From: Ligula intestinalis
Lineage: Eukaryota > Platyhelminthes > Cestoda > Diphyllobothriidea > Diphyllobothriidae
Direction: 5' to 3'
Assembly: GCA_036362985.1 (NCBI GenBank)
Contig: JAYGXS010000003.1
Span: 92,720,603 to 92,784,602 of the forward strand
DNA length: 64,000 bases
Part shown: positions 42,709 to 54,669 of the stretch, piece after piece
Numbering within the stretch: the first letter of the stretch is position 1
Layout of the letters: every line of letters begins with the position of its first letter
The notes under the pieces: model-generated
Database searches by the model: none
Seen by the model: the letters and a program-made list of their open reading frames with translations, nothing else
Told to the model about the DNA's origin: nothing
Made by a program: the position numbers and the translations under genes

Positions 42709-43734
42709 GTACGCCCTTTTTGTGTCATTTTGCCGTTCTTCTGCGCATTTTGTTGGGATGATTTCTTGCATACTCACACTCACACACAAATTCAATATTT
42801 TGTTTTTGCAGTGAGGGTTATTCATGAGAATATTGCCTCGGTTAAAGCCAAAAGCCGACGTCGTTACTTGCATTGTGGATCGATGTCGTGGTAGACGGTT
42901 GTCAGGGTCAGTAGGGGTGAGGGTGAGCTAAAGTGAGGTCCGCAATCTGATCAGCTCCTCGGGGTGAGGAGCGGGAAAGGGCAGCCAGAAAGGCCGTTGC
43001 CGGTTGAATTGGCGGTTTGGGCAATGGTAACTGCGCTGCTCTTACGAACTTCTTTTGGCGCACAGGACCGGTTTGCGTCGCCTGATGGTCGCTGTTTCTG
43101 CCAACAGACACTGTCGACGGGATTCTGAATAGCTCGAGGGCGCCTTAGAGCTCACTCAAAAAAGAGTCTCCGGCCACAGCTTACCACCCATCTTGACGAT
43201 CAGTCCCCCCTGAGGCCAATCAGATGGTTGACCCCAATGTTGCTTCGCCTCCCAAGGACCCCGACAATCGCACAATTTTTTCCACCAACCCGCATGGTTT
43301 ATTAAGTTGATTACGGTAAGTGTGCTGGGCTGAAGAAAATTTATCGAAAGCAAACTTGTGCGGGCGAAAGTACAGGTCATTTTTTATTGAGAGATGTGTC
43401 GAGGTACGCAAGAAGTAGTAAGGTTTTCACCAGTGATATCCTGATTATATATGCAAATGAATGAAAGCATCCATGTAAAGCTGAAGTAACCAGGGCGTCA
43501 CTTAAGCCAACGTGCAACCATACTTGATCATCTAAACGCAGACGAAAGAGGAAACTTCGAGACATTTGTGTAATCAATCTGTAAAAAGGCGGAGAAATAA
43601 GGACGGCTGCCCTTCTTCTTAGTGTACATAAACGCAGACCATAATTGGAGATTCCTGATGACCTAGGTCGCTTCGTACACAATTATTCGTCTTTCTGTAA
43701 AAAATTCCATGTTAACATTGCGAATTCATCTTGT
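42709..43734. other. Intron or intergenic DNA, nothing recognised
   Basis: Short - frames (43111-42908, 43380-43156, 43682-43377) with no domain. Confidence 0.45.
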
Positions 43735-44005
43735 CAGTCACGTGTTTTCAGCAAATTTTCATCAGGCCAATACAGTTGCAGGAACTAAAATTGTCAGTTA
43801 TATGTAGCGTTTTTAAATGGTCCTCGGGTAGGCGGGGATGGGGAGGAATGTAATTAGTCATCACGGTGTCCCCTCGCCTCATACATGCTGGCGTCAGCTT
43901 GTTGAGGACGTTGGGTCCAGCGAACCGGGAAGAGGGGGGGGGGCTTTCTCGCGGTTGGTGGGTGTGCTTTTGGGTGGCATGGAAATAACTCTTGTAGTTG
44001 GCCCA
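43735..44005 (-). repeat. Terminal-type repeat P, left arm of an inverted pair
   Basis: Reverse complement of 44155-44430 with changes: aggccaatacagttgcagg here, ctgcaactgtattggtctgatgaag there. The - strand also reads a weakly conserved ...RRGDTVMTNY segment. A run of nine G lies near 43940. It resembles PLE pseudo-LTRs in structure, but no PLE coding lies between the arms. Confidence 0.65.
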
Positions 44006-44154
44006 GGTAGGCAAACGGCGGCTTTCAGCGCTTTTTGACAGTTTTGCTAAACGCATTGTCAATGATTCGACCGTAGTGAGTACCCGTTTACATAGGTCTT
44101 TAGAGTTTTGTGCCGCTGCCTCGTATGCGACTTGAAAGGCCTCTAGTCGAGGTC

Positions 44155-44430
44155 TGCCTATCTTGGCCAATTACACTAGTGAATAACATGCCGCTTGAGC
44201 ACACGCCATCTGAGATCACGCCCGGCGACCGTGAGAGCACCCCTTCTGGCTCTTCCCTGCTCGCCGAACCCAACGTCCACAACAGGCTGGCGCCAGCATA
44301 CGTGAGGTTAGGAGACACTGCGATAACTAATTAAAGCCCCCATACCCCGAGGACCATCTTAACAGTACATATATGTGACCACTTTAGTCACTGCAACTGT
44401 ATTGGTCTGATGAAGAATTGCATAAATATG
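44155..44430 (+). repeat. Terminal-type repeat P, right arm of an inverted pair
   Basis: Reads ...RLGDTAITN then a stop, then ccgaggaccatcttaac and gcaactgtattggtctgatgaa. The two arms are separated by 150 bp. A third, direct relative is at 48455-48900. Confidence 0.65.
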
Positions 44431-46879
44431 TGTTTGTAAAGATGACTTCTCAATTATTCGTCCGTAGCTCTCGATAAAACCTCCGTCAAGGCCTTATCAC
44501 CGGCTCCTTAGTTTTGTTGTATACGCCAAAAATCCAACCAACTGGAGCTTGTGGTGGACGCCCACGTCCCCCCCCTCCTTCGTTGTCAAAGGCTCGCTGC
44601 CCCATAGTCGTGTCGTCACAAACAACTGTTCCAATGATTTCATTCACTGACCAGCCCTGGCTTCGCCAGTGGGAACTGCCACCTGAGACTGCAACTGGGA
44701 GTTTTGTATACAATAAACCCCTCATTCTCGTGCATGTTGCCTTTTCCCTCCAACCTGGGATTCGATCTCATGATTGTGGTGATCTGAGTACAACCACGAC
44801 TTAAACCCTTACAAGCTAGAAACACCCAGTCGCACGCAGGGCTTTCGGGTAGTTTCGACAGCCTACAGCACTTTAAGTCTACGCTGGGTAATTGCTCGTA
44901 TCAGTACTTGAACAGTGACCAGACCTAAATGCATAGCTTGCTCCGCTAGCTGCAACCCTGGCATATGTCGTGGAGATGAGGAGACAGAAATTGACTTAAA
45001 TAAAACGAAATCTGCACGTGGTTAACTTTCTTCCTCGTATGTGGCACTACCAAACGCTTTTGATAGTCGGACAATTAAGGGTCGTCTAAATAGAACACGG
45101 TAACGGACTACGCCCTCGCTGTATGCGGTTTTGCGCCAACTTCCGCTGGCAATTAGGGTTAGAATTAAGGTTAGGGGTTTGGAATTAGGGTTTAAGGTCT
45201 GAAGTGGGACTAAGGCCGAGATTATGTAAAGGGTTGTGATTTGGCCTCCTGTAACCTGTGGCCAGAAGGATAAGTAGAAACAAACAGTTGTACTGAGTAT
45301 TTCTACTGCACATTTGATAAAGGCTGGTTTTTAATATTGGTTGTTTTGCATGTTCTGAAATGAAATCCGATAGTTTGACTTGCTTTTGAAACAATTAGAG
45401 CGCAGTATTCTGGCTAATAGAATATAATATGTCCAGATTCTCAATAACTACGGGCACATTTAGGTCATGACCGTCTTTGTCTAGGTCTTGCTAATGATCG
45501 TCGCCAGCAAACATAACAGAGCATTTTTGTCAAGAAAAGGAAAGGTGTCATATGTAGCACCATGAGGCAAAAGCCGGAAGATCCTTTTTTAAGAGCTTGA
45601 GTTTTAATGAAATCGGAGTAAACACAATCACTTGTAAATGGTTCATTAACGAGTGTCGGTGTCTCCCAGAGCTCGTGAATGAGTGGTTAGAGTGTTAGTG
45701 TTAAGATATTAGCCGGACCAAATGCTAGCAACATTTGGAGGCTTTCCTAAGGCGCCGAGCCTAACCAACTGTTTTGTCGGTTAGCTCTGACCACATACAG
45801 GCGTTACTGTCCACGCGACATGACCTTAATCTCTGCGCGCCACTGGTCGCAGTTGTCACAATGAGCCAATCAGACTAAAACCCTGCCCCTCTGAAACGGA
45901 CAGTTGATGCCACACCGAACAGCGGACGCCAGTCCGCTCTCAATGTCGGACTTGTCCCGAGGCGAGACAAAAAGAGTTCTGTGGTTTCAACCAGCGGCCA
46001 CAGCCACCCGAGATAGCTCCTCCGGGTTTCGTACACAATATACCCTCCTCAGGGTGGATCCCAGAATTGTACCCTTCCAATTGTGATCTTCCTTGGGGAT
46101 TTCAACAGGGCGTACTTTGACTTTCACACACGTCAGATGTAATCGTTATAACACTGGCGACGCTGAACCCGTAGTTGAAACAGTAAGACATCTCGCGGCT
46201 TGGTGTCTCGGGCGGGGCAGCACTAAGGGTTGACAGGTATATTTGTAACGGTGTCACTTTGTGGTATCACCGTCTAATTACGCCCTTTGGAATCCCGAAG
46301 GAAGAACACAATAAGGAGGACGTAAAACTGGAATCCGACCGGGCGAGAGTTTATTCTGTACAAAACCTGGGTTGCTTACTCGGATGGCTGTTGCCGCTGA
46401 CTGATTTCCAGCGCTTAATGTCTACGCCGCGGGACAAAGCCCGGGCCTGAGGTGGACTGGCGGTGTCATTGCAGTCCATGTTGCAACTCACTGTCTGATA
46501 GTTGATAGTAGCTTATAAGTGCGTTCACTTGCGGTATGGTTGGGCACGTTTGGATAAGATTATCTGCCGTCTGTCGAACCTAAGTGGCCCTTGAGGAACT
46601 GCGACTAATTGGGCTCGTGCTTAGGCTCGCGTGCCTGTGTCTCCTGTCTAGAGGTTTAAGGTCATCGCATGGGCACGGTAATCAGCAAAGGCATATGACC
46701 TTGGAGACAGTCCGCATTGACAAATCCTTGTCGCAGTCTGCGCAGGCGCAATGCCTCAGGATAGCCTGCAAGTTTGCTGGCATTCGGTAAGACTACACTC
46801 CTAACATCTATCATCCATCTTTCGGTGCGAAGCCGTAATCAAGATACATAGTGTGTTGATATGGCTTTACTAGCTTCAT
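44431..46879. other. No gene recognised
   Basis: 44500-44760 and 45895-46080 share a loose order of words (cagccctggcttcgcc/cagcggccacagcc, gttttgtatacaataaa/gtttcgtacacaata) and may be old copies of one repeat. 45150-45200 has degenerate TTAGGG-like words. No coding region is supported. Confidence 0.4.
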
Positions 46880-47645
46880 GTTTTGCCCATCTACAGTGAA
46901 TGGTGTAACGGGTAAACGAGGTCCATAAACGTCGAAGGGATAAATATGTTGTCACGCTGCAAAAGAGAGGGCACCTCTCTAGATTATTGACTGTCAACTT
47001 GAAATAGGAGATCGTTACGAATTCGTCGGAGCGAGGTCGCTGCCGATTGGCCAGAGTAAGAATGCCATTGTCTCCCGAAATAAAGCGGCTTGACTAGTTT
47101 TCTCCGGCCTTCGAACGTGCTTATGGACTCGACGCGACATTTATATCACCACAAAGGTTCGCGTTTACCGTTCCTCTGTGAGTTCTGTTCTATACGGATG
47201 CGAATGCTGGCCTATGCCCGTAGAAGATGAACGGAACATGGAATGTTTTGACCACTAATCCTTAAGAATTATCCTTCTAATTAAGTTCAGCGACTTCGTC
47301 CCAAGCGAAACGGTCCGCACTCGTTGCGACAACATCAAAAGGATATCCCAGGCAATCCAAAAAGACTTCTGATGTGGTTTGGACACGTGCTTCGTCGTCA
47401 GCCTTTCGAGCTTAGTGTTGCTGCCCTCGACCCGAAACCGTTAGGCAATCGGAGACGTTGAAGAGGTGCTCAGCTCAAAACTTGGCTCGACACAGTCCGT
47501 CAAGTCATAGAAGTGCTTCTTGGATCCTTGGTATTCGGTCTCCGACGATGGCAAACAGCACGGCTCGAACTGTGCAGGTCTACTGCCACGGATCGTCGCG
47601 CGTGAAAAAGTACTTTGCGGGCCACCATTGACGCCGGCTAGGTCA
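46880..47645 (+). pseudogene. RTE-like LINE, RT C-terminal part, decayed
   Basis: Parallels 27000-27765 along its whole length: ccataaacgtcgaagg, ttatggactcgacgcgacat, ctatacggatgcgaatgctgg, ggtttggacacgtgcttcgtc, and the terminal gacgccggctaggtcagtcat end. Frames are destroyed by many small indels. Confidence 0.75.
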
Positions 47646-48032
47646 GTCATGATCGCAAGTTCGTAGTGTTGTATCAAGGGTATTTAATACACCAGTCTTC
47701 ACATCGTTTTGAAGTTTTTTTACAAGTGTTGTTTCTCCGCTGGGAGATTAAAACGTTTGTCACAGCCTATGTGTCGTAAGCAAACAACATAACGTCACAT
47801 TTGAGGTCCTGGCCTTAGGCAGTTAAGAAAATAAAATGGTACTTTACACACAGTCCAGTGTGGTAACGTCGTAGACCCACAGGCACCACTGGCAGTCTTT
47901 GGGACCGTACAGTTGGCAAAAGCTTACTCTGTACCGTGGACATTATGACTAGCCTACAGATTTGGCCGTTTTCAGCTGTCAGACTGATTGGTAGGTAACC
48001 CGACTGCCTAATGTGCATTTTTTGGCTTTCAG

Positions 48033-48119
48033 AACTCCGGATGCCAACTTGTGACGCTTGAGAGCATGCGGTTTGAAGGAAGAAAAAATCTGGAGAGGCA
48101 TATCGCTGCATCCACAGAA
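48033..48119 (+). pseudogene. Decayed C2H2 zinc-finger exon J
   Basis: Flanked by gctttcag and GTGCGA, and still exactly 87 nt. It starts LRMPTCDA like a type 2 finger, but the frame then has two TGA codons. A NLERHIAA-like stretch is readable in another frame and the final CIHR in the original frame, which implies small indels that cancel out. It cannot encode a finger. The splice signals outlived the coding sequence. Confidence 0.7.
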
Positions 48120-48454
48120 GTGCGATTCTATGCTGCCATTGGTTTCTAGTTTTACTTATTTTTGTTTCTATTTTCCGCAGGCTTTGTTTCCGAAATGAGT
48201 ATGCCTTGCCGATGATGTCACACCGTGTCTGTTTTGCCCAAATTAGGCCTTACAATTGGTTCTAGCATTCCTGACATCTTTGCCCGTTGATGTGAAGCTG
48301 GGGGACAATATTATGATACATACTATTTGCTTATTGTATTTGCGTATGAACTACAGCTGTGAATGGTTCATTTCTTCAAAGTCTTAACATTATGCTAGCT
48401 TCGTCCTCCGTGTTAGCTGAACTTTAGGCTCTTTCATCGAGTGCCTTTAGGTTC
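48120..48454. other. Non-coding, nothing recognised
   Basis: T-rich DNA without frames or repeats that I can name. Confidence 0.45.
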
Positions 48455-48900
48455 ATAGGTTGGTTGTGCAAATGCTGCTCAAAACAGCTGAGGCAGTGGC
48501 AATTCGTTTAGCAAAACCCGCTCTCAGCTGTCAAAAGCCGCTGTTACATGCCGTCTCCCTCCCGCATACAAAGATCCCGCACCGCCAGAAGCCACTACGT
48601 CAGAAGCTACGAAGCCCGAAACCATACTACCCACAGCCGCAGAGAACACGCAGTGCGACCATGCTGCTCACAGTCACAGAGAGCTCGCTACGCGTATGAC
48701 GTAGATCGTGGGAACGTACCTCCCCCGTTCCACACGCGTGACAACCCAACGTCCTCGGCATGCTGAGTCCGGCTCGCAGGAGACGAGGGAACCACGAGAT
48801 GACTAATTAGCCCCCTCCCCCCCCACCTCGAGAACTATATTAACACTGTACCGAACTGCCTGCTTTAGTCGCCTATTTTTTCATGTCACTGTAACGGCCT
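48455..48900 (+). repeat. Terminal-type repeat P, third copy
   Basis: The segment near 48790-48880 (agacgagggaaccacgaga then tgactaattagccccctccc) follows the same plan as the two arms at 43735 and 44155. 48575-48700 is rich in cagaag/ccgcagagaa-like words. Open + frames 48460-48699 and 48548-48766 have no domain. Confidence 0.5.
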
Positions 48901-49869
48901 GAAGTGAATGACCGAAAACAGCTGTTTGCCAACACGACATTTCAATCGTAAACGAAATAGGAATTGTTGCCGTGCAAAAAAAAACAAAATATCGGTAACT
49001 GTTACTGATTGAAATGAAGTAGCTCTTAATGTTTAAACTTGATTCTCTTGATAAGTCGCCATCCAGCAAAAATGTTATAGGAATATCATTCCAATCAAGC
49101 GTGGTGTCTGACGCTGTTTCAGTTCTCTCTCTCGCTCCGCGCGTGCCACTGACGTGGCAACGTACAGGAGACGCCTTTTTATCATGCTTTCGCCTTTATC
49201 TACCCTTCTATATGTTAATTTTAGGCACTCTAGAAGTCCGCTTTTGGTCCTGTGTCTCTGTCGTGGTCAATTTGGATATATTCAGGATCGTGTACAATAT
49301 TACTAATGGATCCTGAAATATGTACTCAAACTACATAACCGTCGCTTTTATATTTCAAAAACTCGGCTCTCTTTTATCAAAGGAACCCGCTTTTTGATAT
49401 CCTCGCGTGCTATATCATATTGCTTGTACAAAAAAACCTTGTCAAATTGTTATAGAAACGTAAACACCAGCTTTTTCTCTAGTCCTTTACCTTCAGTAGG
49501 TAGAAGAAATATCCCGGGAAACGATAACAAACTTAGGCAGTAATAATGTTTGCCCATGACATTTACAAAAGAATTAAATGCCTACTAAATGCAATTCAGT
49601 AGGCGTATTTTTGACTTTGTCACAGGATTTCGATTTGACTCAGAATAATAGTACTATTGATTTCAAACTTGAGTGGTTGTGGCAAAACTGCTACAAAATT
49701 CTCGTCTATCATTTGATAAAAAAGGTGGTAGTTGCTGAAGCAATGCATATACATATCTTAGCTCAGGGAGTTAGAAATGATAAAAGGGTTGCTTTAACTT
49801 AGCAACCGTTCAACATCCTCGTATAGTTCAGTACTCACATGAATCCTTGTCTGCGGGGCTTGCCCGTCG
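48901..49869. other. AT-rich DNA, nothing recognised
   Basis: Short frames (+ 49029-49316, + 49578-49802) lack any motif. Confidence 0.5.
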
Positions 49870-51070
49870 TTGGTTGGTTGGTAGCCCTTGTTAGATCAGG
49901 TGTCCTTGCCGCAGTCCAAACTGGGTGCAGTTGGGAGACGGAGAAATGCCGCGACCTCAGCCGGCTTGAGCCATAGATACACGTGGGGGAGTTGGGCGCC
50001 CGGCCGAGAACTGTAGGTGGAGGCATGCCGGCAGCCACGGTGAGACGCCGCAGTCGGTAAAGCTATCGGGTGAGGACGGATCGGGTCGGTATTGGTACTG
50101 GTGAATGAGCATGCAGTAACCACTGCGTAGCTGCACCAGGCTACAGCGAGTGACCCTCGGGAGCTGTCGTTCCGTGGCCACCATTGTAGGTGGATATATA
50201 CCCAAAAGGACCGCGGGTGGTCGCTGAATTTTGCGCCACACAAACGCTCTGGTGAAGACGCTGGAAGCCTGTCTTGGTGGTAGAGCCATCAATGGGTAGA
50301 TCCGAGAGAGACGAGGCGGTAGCTGCCCTGTGGAGAGCTCGAATAGACGGCCGAACACTGCAGCTAGGCTTAGGAGCGTGGCAACAATGGTGATTTTGAT
50401 GGCCAGATTGTGAACAGGTTCATCAGATCTGCTGGCTTTGGATTTTGTTGTGAGGGGCGGCCCGCAGGACAGAAGGCTCTGTATGAAGGTGATCGATCGA
50501 TGACATTTTGTGGGAGACCAGGCTGATGCCGCATAGGTAAGATGCGTCTTGACCAACGCTTTGGATGTGGTTGCCAGCGTTTCTTTCGAACAGCCACAAG
50601 ATGTGCCCGCGAGAGCCTTGAGGACCTTAATGCATCGGCTAATTGTGCTTGCGACCTCCCTAGCATGCTCCGTGAACGTGAAGAGCGAATCGAAACGCAC
50701 GCCAAGGAGCTTGGGCTTAAGGATTAGCGGTAAAGACTCACCACTGACGATTATAGCCGGGGTGAATATTGAATTCCTGCGAGTCCAAAGTGAAAACAGA
50801 GACTGACGACTTGGCTTCCGAGATCGTCAACACGCACTGAATGAAGAAGTCCACAACATCAGGCATGGCTTCCGAGATGGCCTGTGCAGCCTGATCGATG
50901 TGATGGTGCTGGCAGAAGAAGTTGACATCATTTGTGTATTATACCACTTTGGCAGGTGCCCCTCATTAGTGTCTATTGTCGTCCCAATATTGCGTTTTTG
51001 TCCCAACGATGCGATTACTTCTGTAGGAGTGCCCTTGCCGTCCTCTTCACGTAATATCACCTCACTTTTC
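49870..51070 (-). mobile_element. Jockey/I-like LINE, 5'-truncated copy 3
   Basis: Reading leftwards from about 50880: a trace of the post-YADD region, then FDSLFTFTEHAREVAS, KVLKALAGTSCGCSKETLA, KTHLTYAASAWSP (frame 50700-49957, 247 residues), RCSLVQLRSGYCMLIHQY and, in another frame, a trace of LRLPTAPSLD. It lines up with 40330-41310 of the best copy. No long (CA)n tail is left. The frame 50700-49957 is open for over 740 nt although the copy is truncated. Confidence 0.8.
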
Positions 51071-51852
51071 ATTCGTTACCTTAACCTAATCGCGCTAAGG
51101 CTTTTGCTTACTTTCTTCACTACGTCATCGCGCAATTGCAGATTCTCCCGTTCATTTCGTTTGTTATTGTTCCAGCAATACGATTATTTCTGCACTCTTG
51201 CATTATCGGTTACCCCTTACGCAACAGCATACACAACCGGATACTTAATCAGCCTTTCAAGACAGAAAAAGCTACGTCGTTCACGATCGCTTGAAATTCT
51301 TTCCATACAGTAACGGTCTATTGGAAAGGGGACACCTTTAAGCAAGACCATATCCACTGACGTACGTAATCAGGTTTGCATGGTAGACTAAGGCTCGTCG
51401 TTCCCCTTCATACACAAAATACTTACAATTTAAGTACTAATCGGATACTTCGCAGCTAAATGTTTCAGAAAAAAACCCGAGCTATAACTTCATGATAGTT
51501 TTACTTGTGAGGTTGCTGCGTTTAAATACGGCGCCCCTTCTTTGGGCTTTTCTTCTTCGGTAGCGCCCGCAATTGAAAATATCCTTGTCGGTTTGCTGTG
51601 GTAGCAGCATTGAATAATATAACGGCTTAGTCTCCTGTCCTGACAGTACTGCAAAACATTGCTGCATCTTTCAATCTGAGGTTTAGCTGTCTCTTCCTGC
51701 TTGCAACGGTAACCCTACAACAAAAAGTGGCAAACAATTTACTTCTTACTTCACTTACAAGCTACCATCTGTTCTCAATAGCTGAGGCAGGCCTTGTAGT
51801 GATGAACATCAATGAAAAATTGCATTTACTATTGGCTTACTATTTCACATAA
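51071..51852. other. No gene recognised
   Basis: The + frame 50900-51313 continues out of antisense LINE sequence. The - frame 51667-51482 has no domain. Confidence 0.45.
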
Positions 51853-52083
51853 TGTTACGACCCGCGCCTGTTACCTGTAATTGCCACCAACTCTGAGCTA
51901 GCTGGGCTGTTGCCCCCTAACACCAGCACGAGAGAAGCAGGTGAATCGGCCGGGAGGAGAAGTGTGTTCACACAGAGCAATTCAAGGCATGTCACCCTTA
52001 TAAAAGGCATGCGGTCAGTTTGATGAGGTAACGTTGACGACCCTGGTTTAATAAATTATGACGAACGTCGGTAGGGCGTGACA
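51853..52083 (-). repeat. LTR (3') of the Ty3/gypsy element
   Basis: 231 bp. On the - strand it starts TGTCACGCCC and ends GGTCGTAACA, giving the usual TG...CA ends in an inverted TGT/ACA context. Directly upstream on the - strand is a purine-rich GTCGAAGGGAAGT, fitting the polypurine primer site. AATTTATTAAACC near its 5' end, and TTTATAAGGG, are AT-rich signals inside. Confidence 0.7.
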
Positions 52084-52160
52084 ACTTCCCTTCGACGCCT
52101 TTCTGTGTTGTGTCTCATTGTGGGAATGGACGCATTGTCAACACCTCCCTTTTAAGTGGG

Positions 52161-53390
52161 TCAGTACCACTTATGGCGTGGATTGACCTGTGTTCGCTGA
52201 GATTTTCGACGAACTGTGTTGGTCCGGCATGTTAAGGGCAGTTTCCAGTCTACAGGTGCGGAATCAGGAACGGATTCAGAAAGCAGTAAATTCGAAGGTG
52301 TTGCAGCATTCAGTTCGTGGACTGGTTGGTCGTTTGGAATAGCAAAAGTATCCAACAGAATGTCGACAGGTTCTGATGGACAAGATTTGGGTCCGGATGG
52401 ATTACCGCACTGTCCACGACGGAGCTGGTTTCATTTTCGAACCTTAATGTCATCGGTGACAGAGACGTCGAACAGCATGCTGCCTCTATGCGTTGCTACT
52501 ATCACTTCAATGTGGTCTGGAAATCCTTGATGATAGTCGTGAGCGAAGACAGGTGGTCCGGTGGGAAGCTGGTGGAAGTGATTGCGAGGATAGCAGATTA
52601 GTAAGCAACAGTGCATGGAACTTCGCTCGAAGTTTCCGGCCCATCAAGGCTTTGGCAGGAAAGACACTATTAGGAGACTCCGGCTTATGAGTGGTCCTGT
52701 AGGAAGACAGGAACACCTTGGTTATCTTGTCCGTAGTCCTCTGCCCACGAGCTTTCAAAAGGGCTCGTTTGAATTTGCCAATGAAACGCTCCACCTAACC
52801 GCTTGCTTGGAGAAGGTAGGTCGAGAAGCTGAGATGCTGGGTGTGTTATTGATGATGAAAATATTCAAAGGTAGATGAGATAACTTGGAAGTTATCATTT
52901 GACACCATAATATCCGGCAGGTCATGTTGGCTGAAGAGGCGCCGCAGGAAAGCATTAGTGGCAAATGTAGTCGCCGGATTCAATGGTGCAATTTTGAGCC
53001 AATCGACGACGACTAGGTAAGTGGCTCTTTCGATTTCGCCAGTGAAATCCATGTACACATGTGATCAAGGTCTATCTAGTGTTTGCCAAGGTACTGGCGG
53101 TTGACGAGCGGGTATTTTGGTGGCTTATTGACAACGGCAGTAGCGGCGTTTTTGATGTCGCTGTGAATCTCCGGCCAGTAGGCAAAACTGCGAGCGATGG
53201 ACTTCATTCGACTGGCAGCAGAGTGAGCAGCATGAAACTGGAGTAGCACAACAGGTTGAAGTGAATGAGGAATGGCAATGCGGTCTGCAAACATTAGGCA
53301 GGAATCCACCACAGTTAGCGATGCTCGACCCAGGTAGAGCTGGCAATGATCGCCAATAAGATCAGAGGTGGGCCAAATGGTTTGCACATA
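52161..53390 (-). pseudogene. Ty3/gypsy integrase
   Basis: The N-terminal zinc region keeps the H-x3-H pair (FHAAHSAASRMKSIARSFAYWP) but its two Cys are not evident. The core reads MYMDFTG, VVVDWLKIAP and PDIMVSNDNFQ, giving the Asp-containing blocks of the D,D(35)E site. VERF is followed by IGKFKRALLKA, and SYRTTHKPESPNSVFPAKALMGRKLR is the typical late integrase block. It inserts the cDNA copy into the genome. Stops or shifts lie at about 53070, 52840 and 52500, so it is inactive. Confidence 0.8.
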
Positions 53391-53651
53391 GGAGAATGCT
53401 TTTTGAATCCCTGGATCCTGTTCAGTAGCGCGTCAGGTTTCAGTGGCAGTTACAGGTATGCCCCGAATTGCGTCCAAAAACTGATGGCGTACATCGCCCT
53501 CAGTCGAAATAGCAGCAATCACCGTATCTCTCTCAGGTTTCTGATGATTGCAGATGAGGCGGAAAAGGGCGTCAGCCTGGCCAAAGTCAGGAATGCAACA
53601 TTACTGGATATCAAAATCGGAACCCATGAGGATGGCTGCCCATCTTTTAAG

Positions 53652-53834
53652 TCAGCTAGCTGAATAGACTAGAATGCCCTTCTTCGAACTGAAGATGGAC
53701 AGTAACGGTTTATGGTCGGTCAACAGTGTGAAACGATGACGGTTCAGCAGTTTGTGGAACGTGTTGATGGCAAAGATGATGGCTAGGGCTCGGCAAAAAG
53801 CAGCCACCTGATATGAAGATAAAGAATATTCCAT
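53652..53834 (-). pseudogene. Ty3/gypsy RNase H fragment
   Basis: 60 residues: ALAIIFAINTFHKLLNRHRF then TLLTDHKPLLSIFSSKKG. This is the E-x-L-A-I-x-x-A...F-x-L-x-T-D-H-K-P-L block of retroviral-type RNase H, with the catalytic TDHKPL intact. It is the most upstream recognisable part of the element. Confidence 0.8.
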
Positions 53835-54669
53835 GAGCTCGAACAGAGGGCATACGTGTTAGGAGTCTTCTTAACGAGCTCTTCCTTTCGAGCTCTACGT
53901 TTACTTTATCAGTCCGCCTACACGCTGGCATGCGCCATACGAAGGAGCCGAGGTCACAGCAGGGGACCAGGACAGGGATGAAGCAGATGACCAATCGGCA
54001 AAAGTAGCTTATGTAGCCCCACTCATATATCCCTAGTCCCAGAATTTTGTCCCACAAAAACGCCATTTATAGAGTGTTGTGCGCTTAAGAAATGGAATTA
54101 GCTGAGAACGAAATTTTTAGAAGCAAGTGTAAAGGTAAAAAATGCAGTCAAAGTTGCTTCCCGGGGCCGCTGGGAGCAGGTTGTTCCGCATGTAAATTGA
54201 AGGTGTGCGCGACGCTTCGCGCCGCGGACTATACTAATATAACTCCAGAACGGTAAGTTGGACCACAGGTAAGATGAAGTAGATGACCTCCTAACCACCA
54301 TTTCACTCTTTTGGGAAATTCAAGAAGCCTGTTGCTTTATAATTGGGTTTTTCCGCAATAAGCTGAATGATAATACAGATTAGGAAAATTCACAGATATG
54401 AATCAACAACACGTTTAACTACAGTAAAATAAAAATGCATTTAGCAATAATTAAAGTATATTCCACTGCGTGAGCTTATTTCTCGCCCATAACCACCGTT
54501 TTCGCAGGTAAACATGCAGGTTTAAGGGATTAATGGGTGGGGCTACATAAAATACTGTCGCCTACCAATCGAGTCGCTAGTCCCATGAGGACACAATCTG
54601 ACGGGTCCGATGTATAACCCTACATGCTTAAAGTCCAATTCAGTGGACACAATAAAATACTCGCGGTTC
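53835..54669. other. No gene recognised
   Basis: 53835-54300 has a mixed composition and could hold decayed RT sequence, but I see no RT motif. 54300-54669 is AT-rich. Confidence 0.45.

Larger units (their letters stand above)
51853..53834 (-). mobile_element. Ty3/gypsy-type LTR retrotransposon, 3' part
   Basis: Reading leftwards: RNase H (53834-53652), integrase zinc region (53387-53076), integrase core (53058-52846), integrase C-terminal part (52794-52507), a C-terminal extension (52355-52161), a purine-rich tract, then one LTR (52083-51853). The protease, RT and gag regions and the 5' LTR are missing. Frameshifts separate the parts. Confidence 0.85.

Noticed and set aside
45150..45200. 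TTAGGG-like words suggesting interstitial telomere sequence
   Set aside because: Only a few degenerate words in about 50 bp (agggttagaattaaggttag); no regular array.
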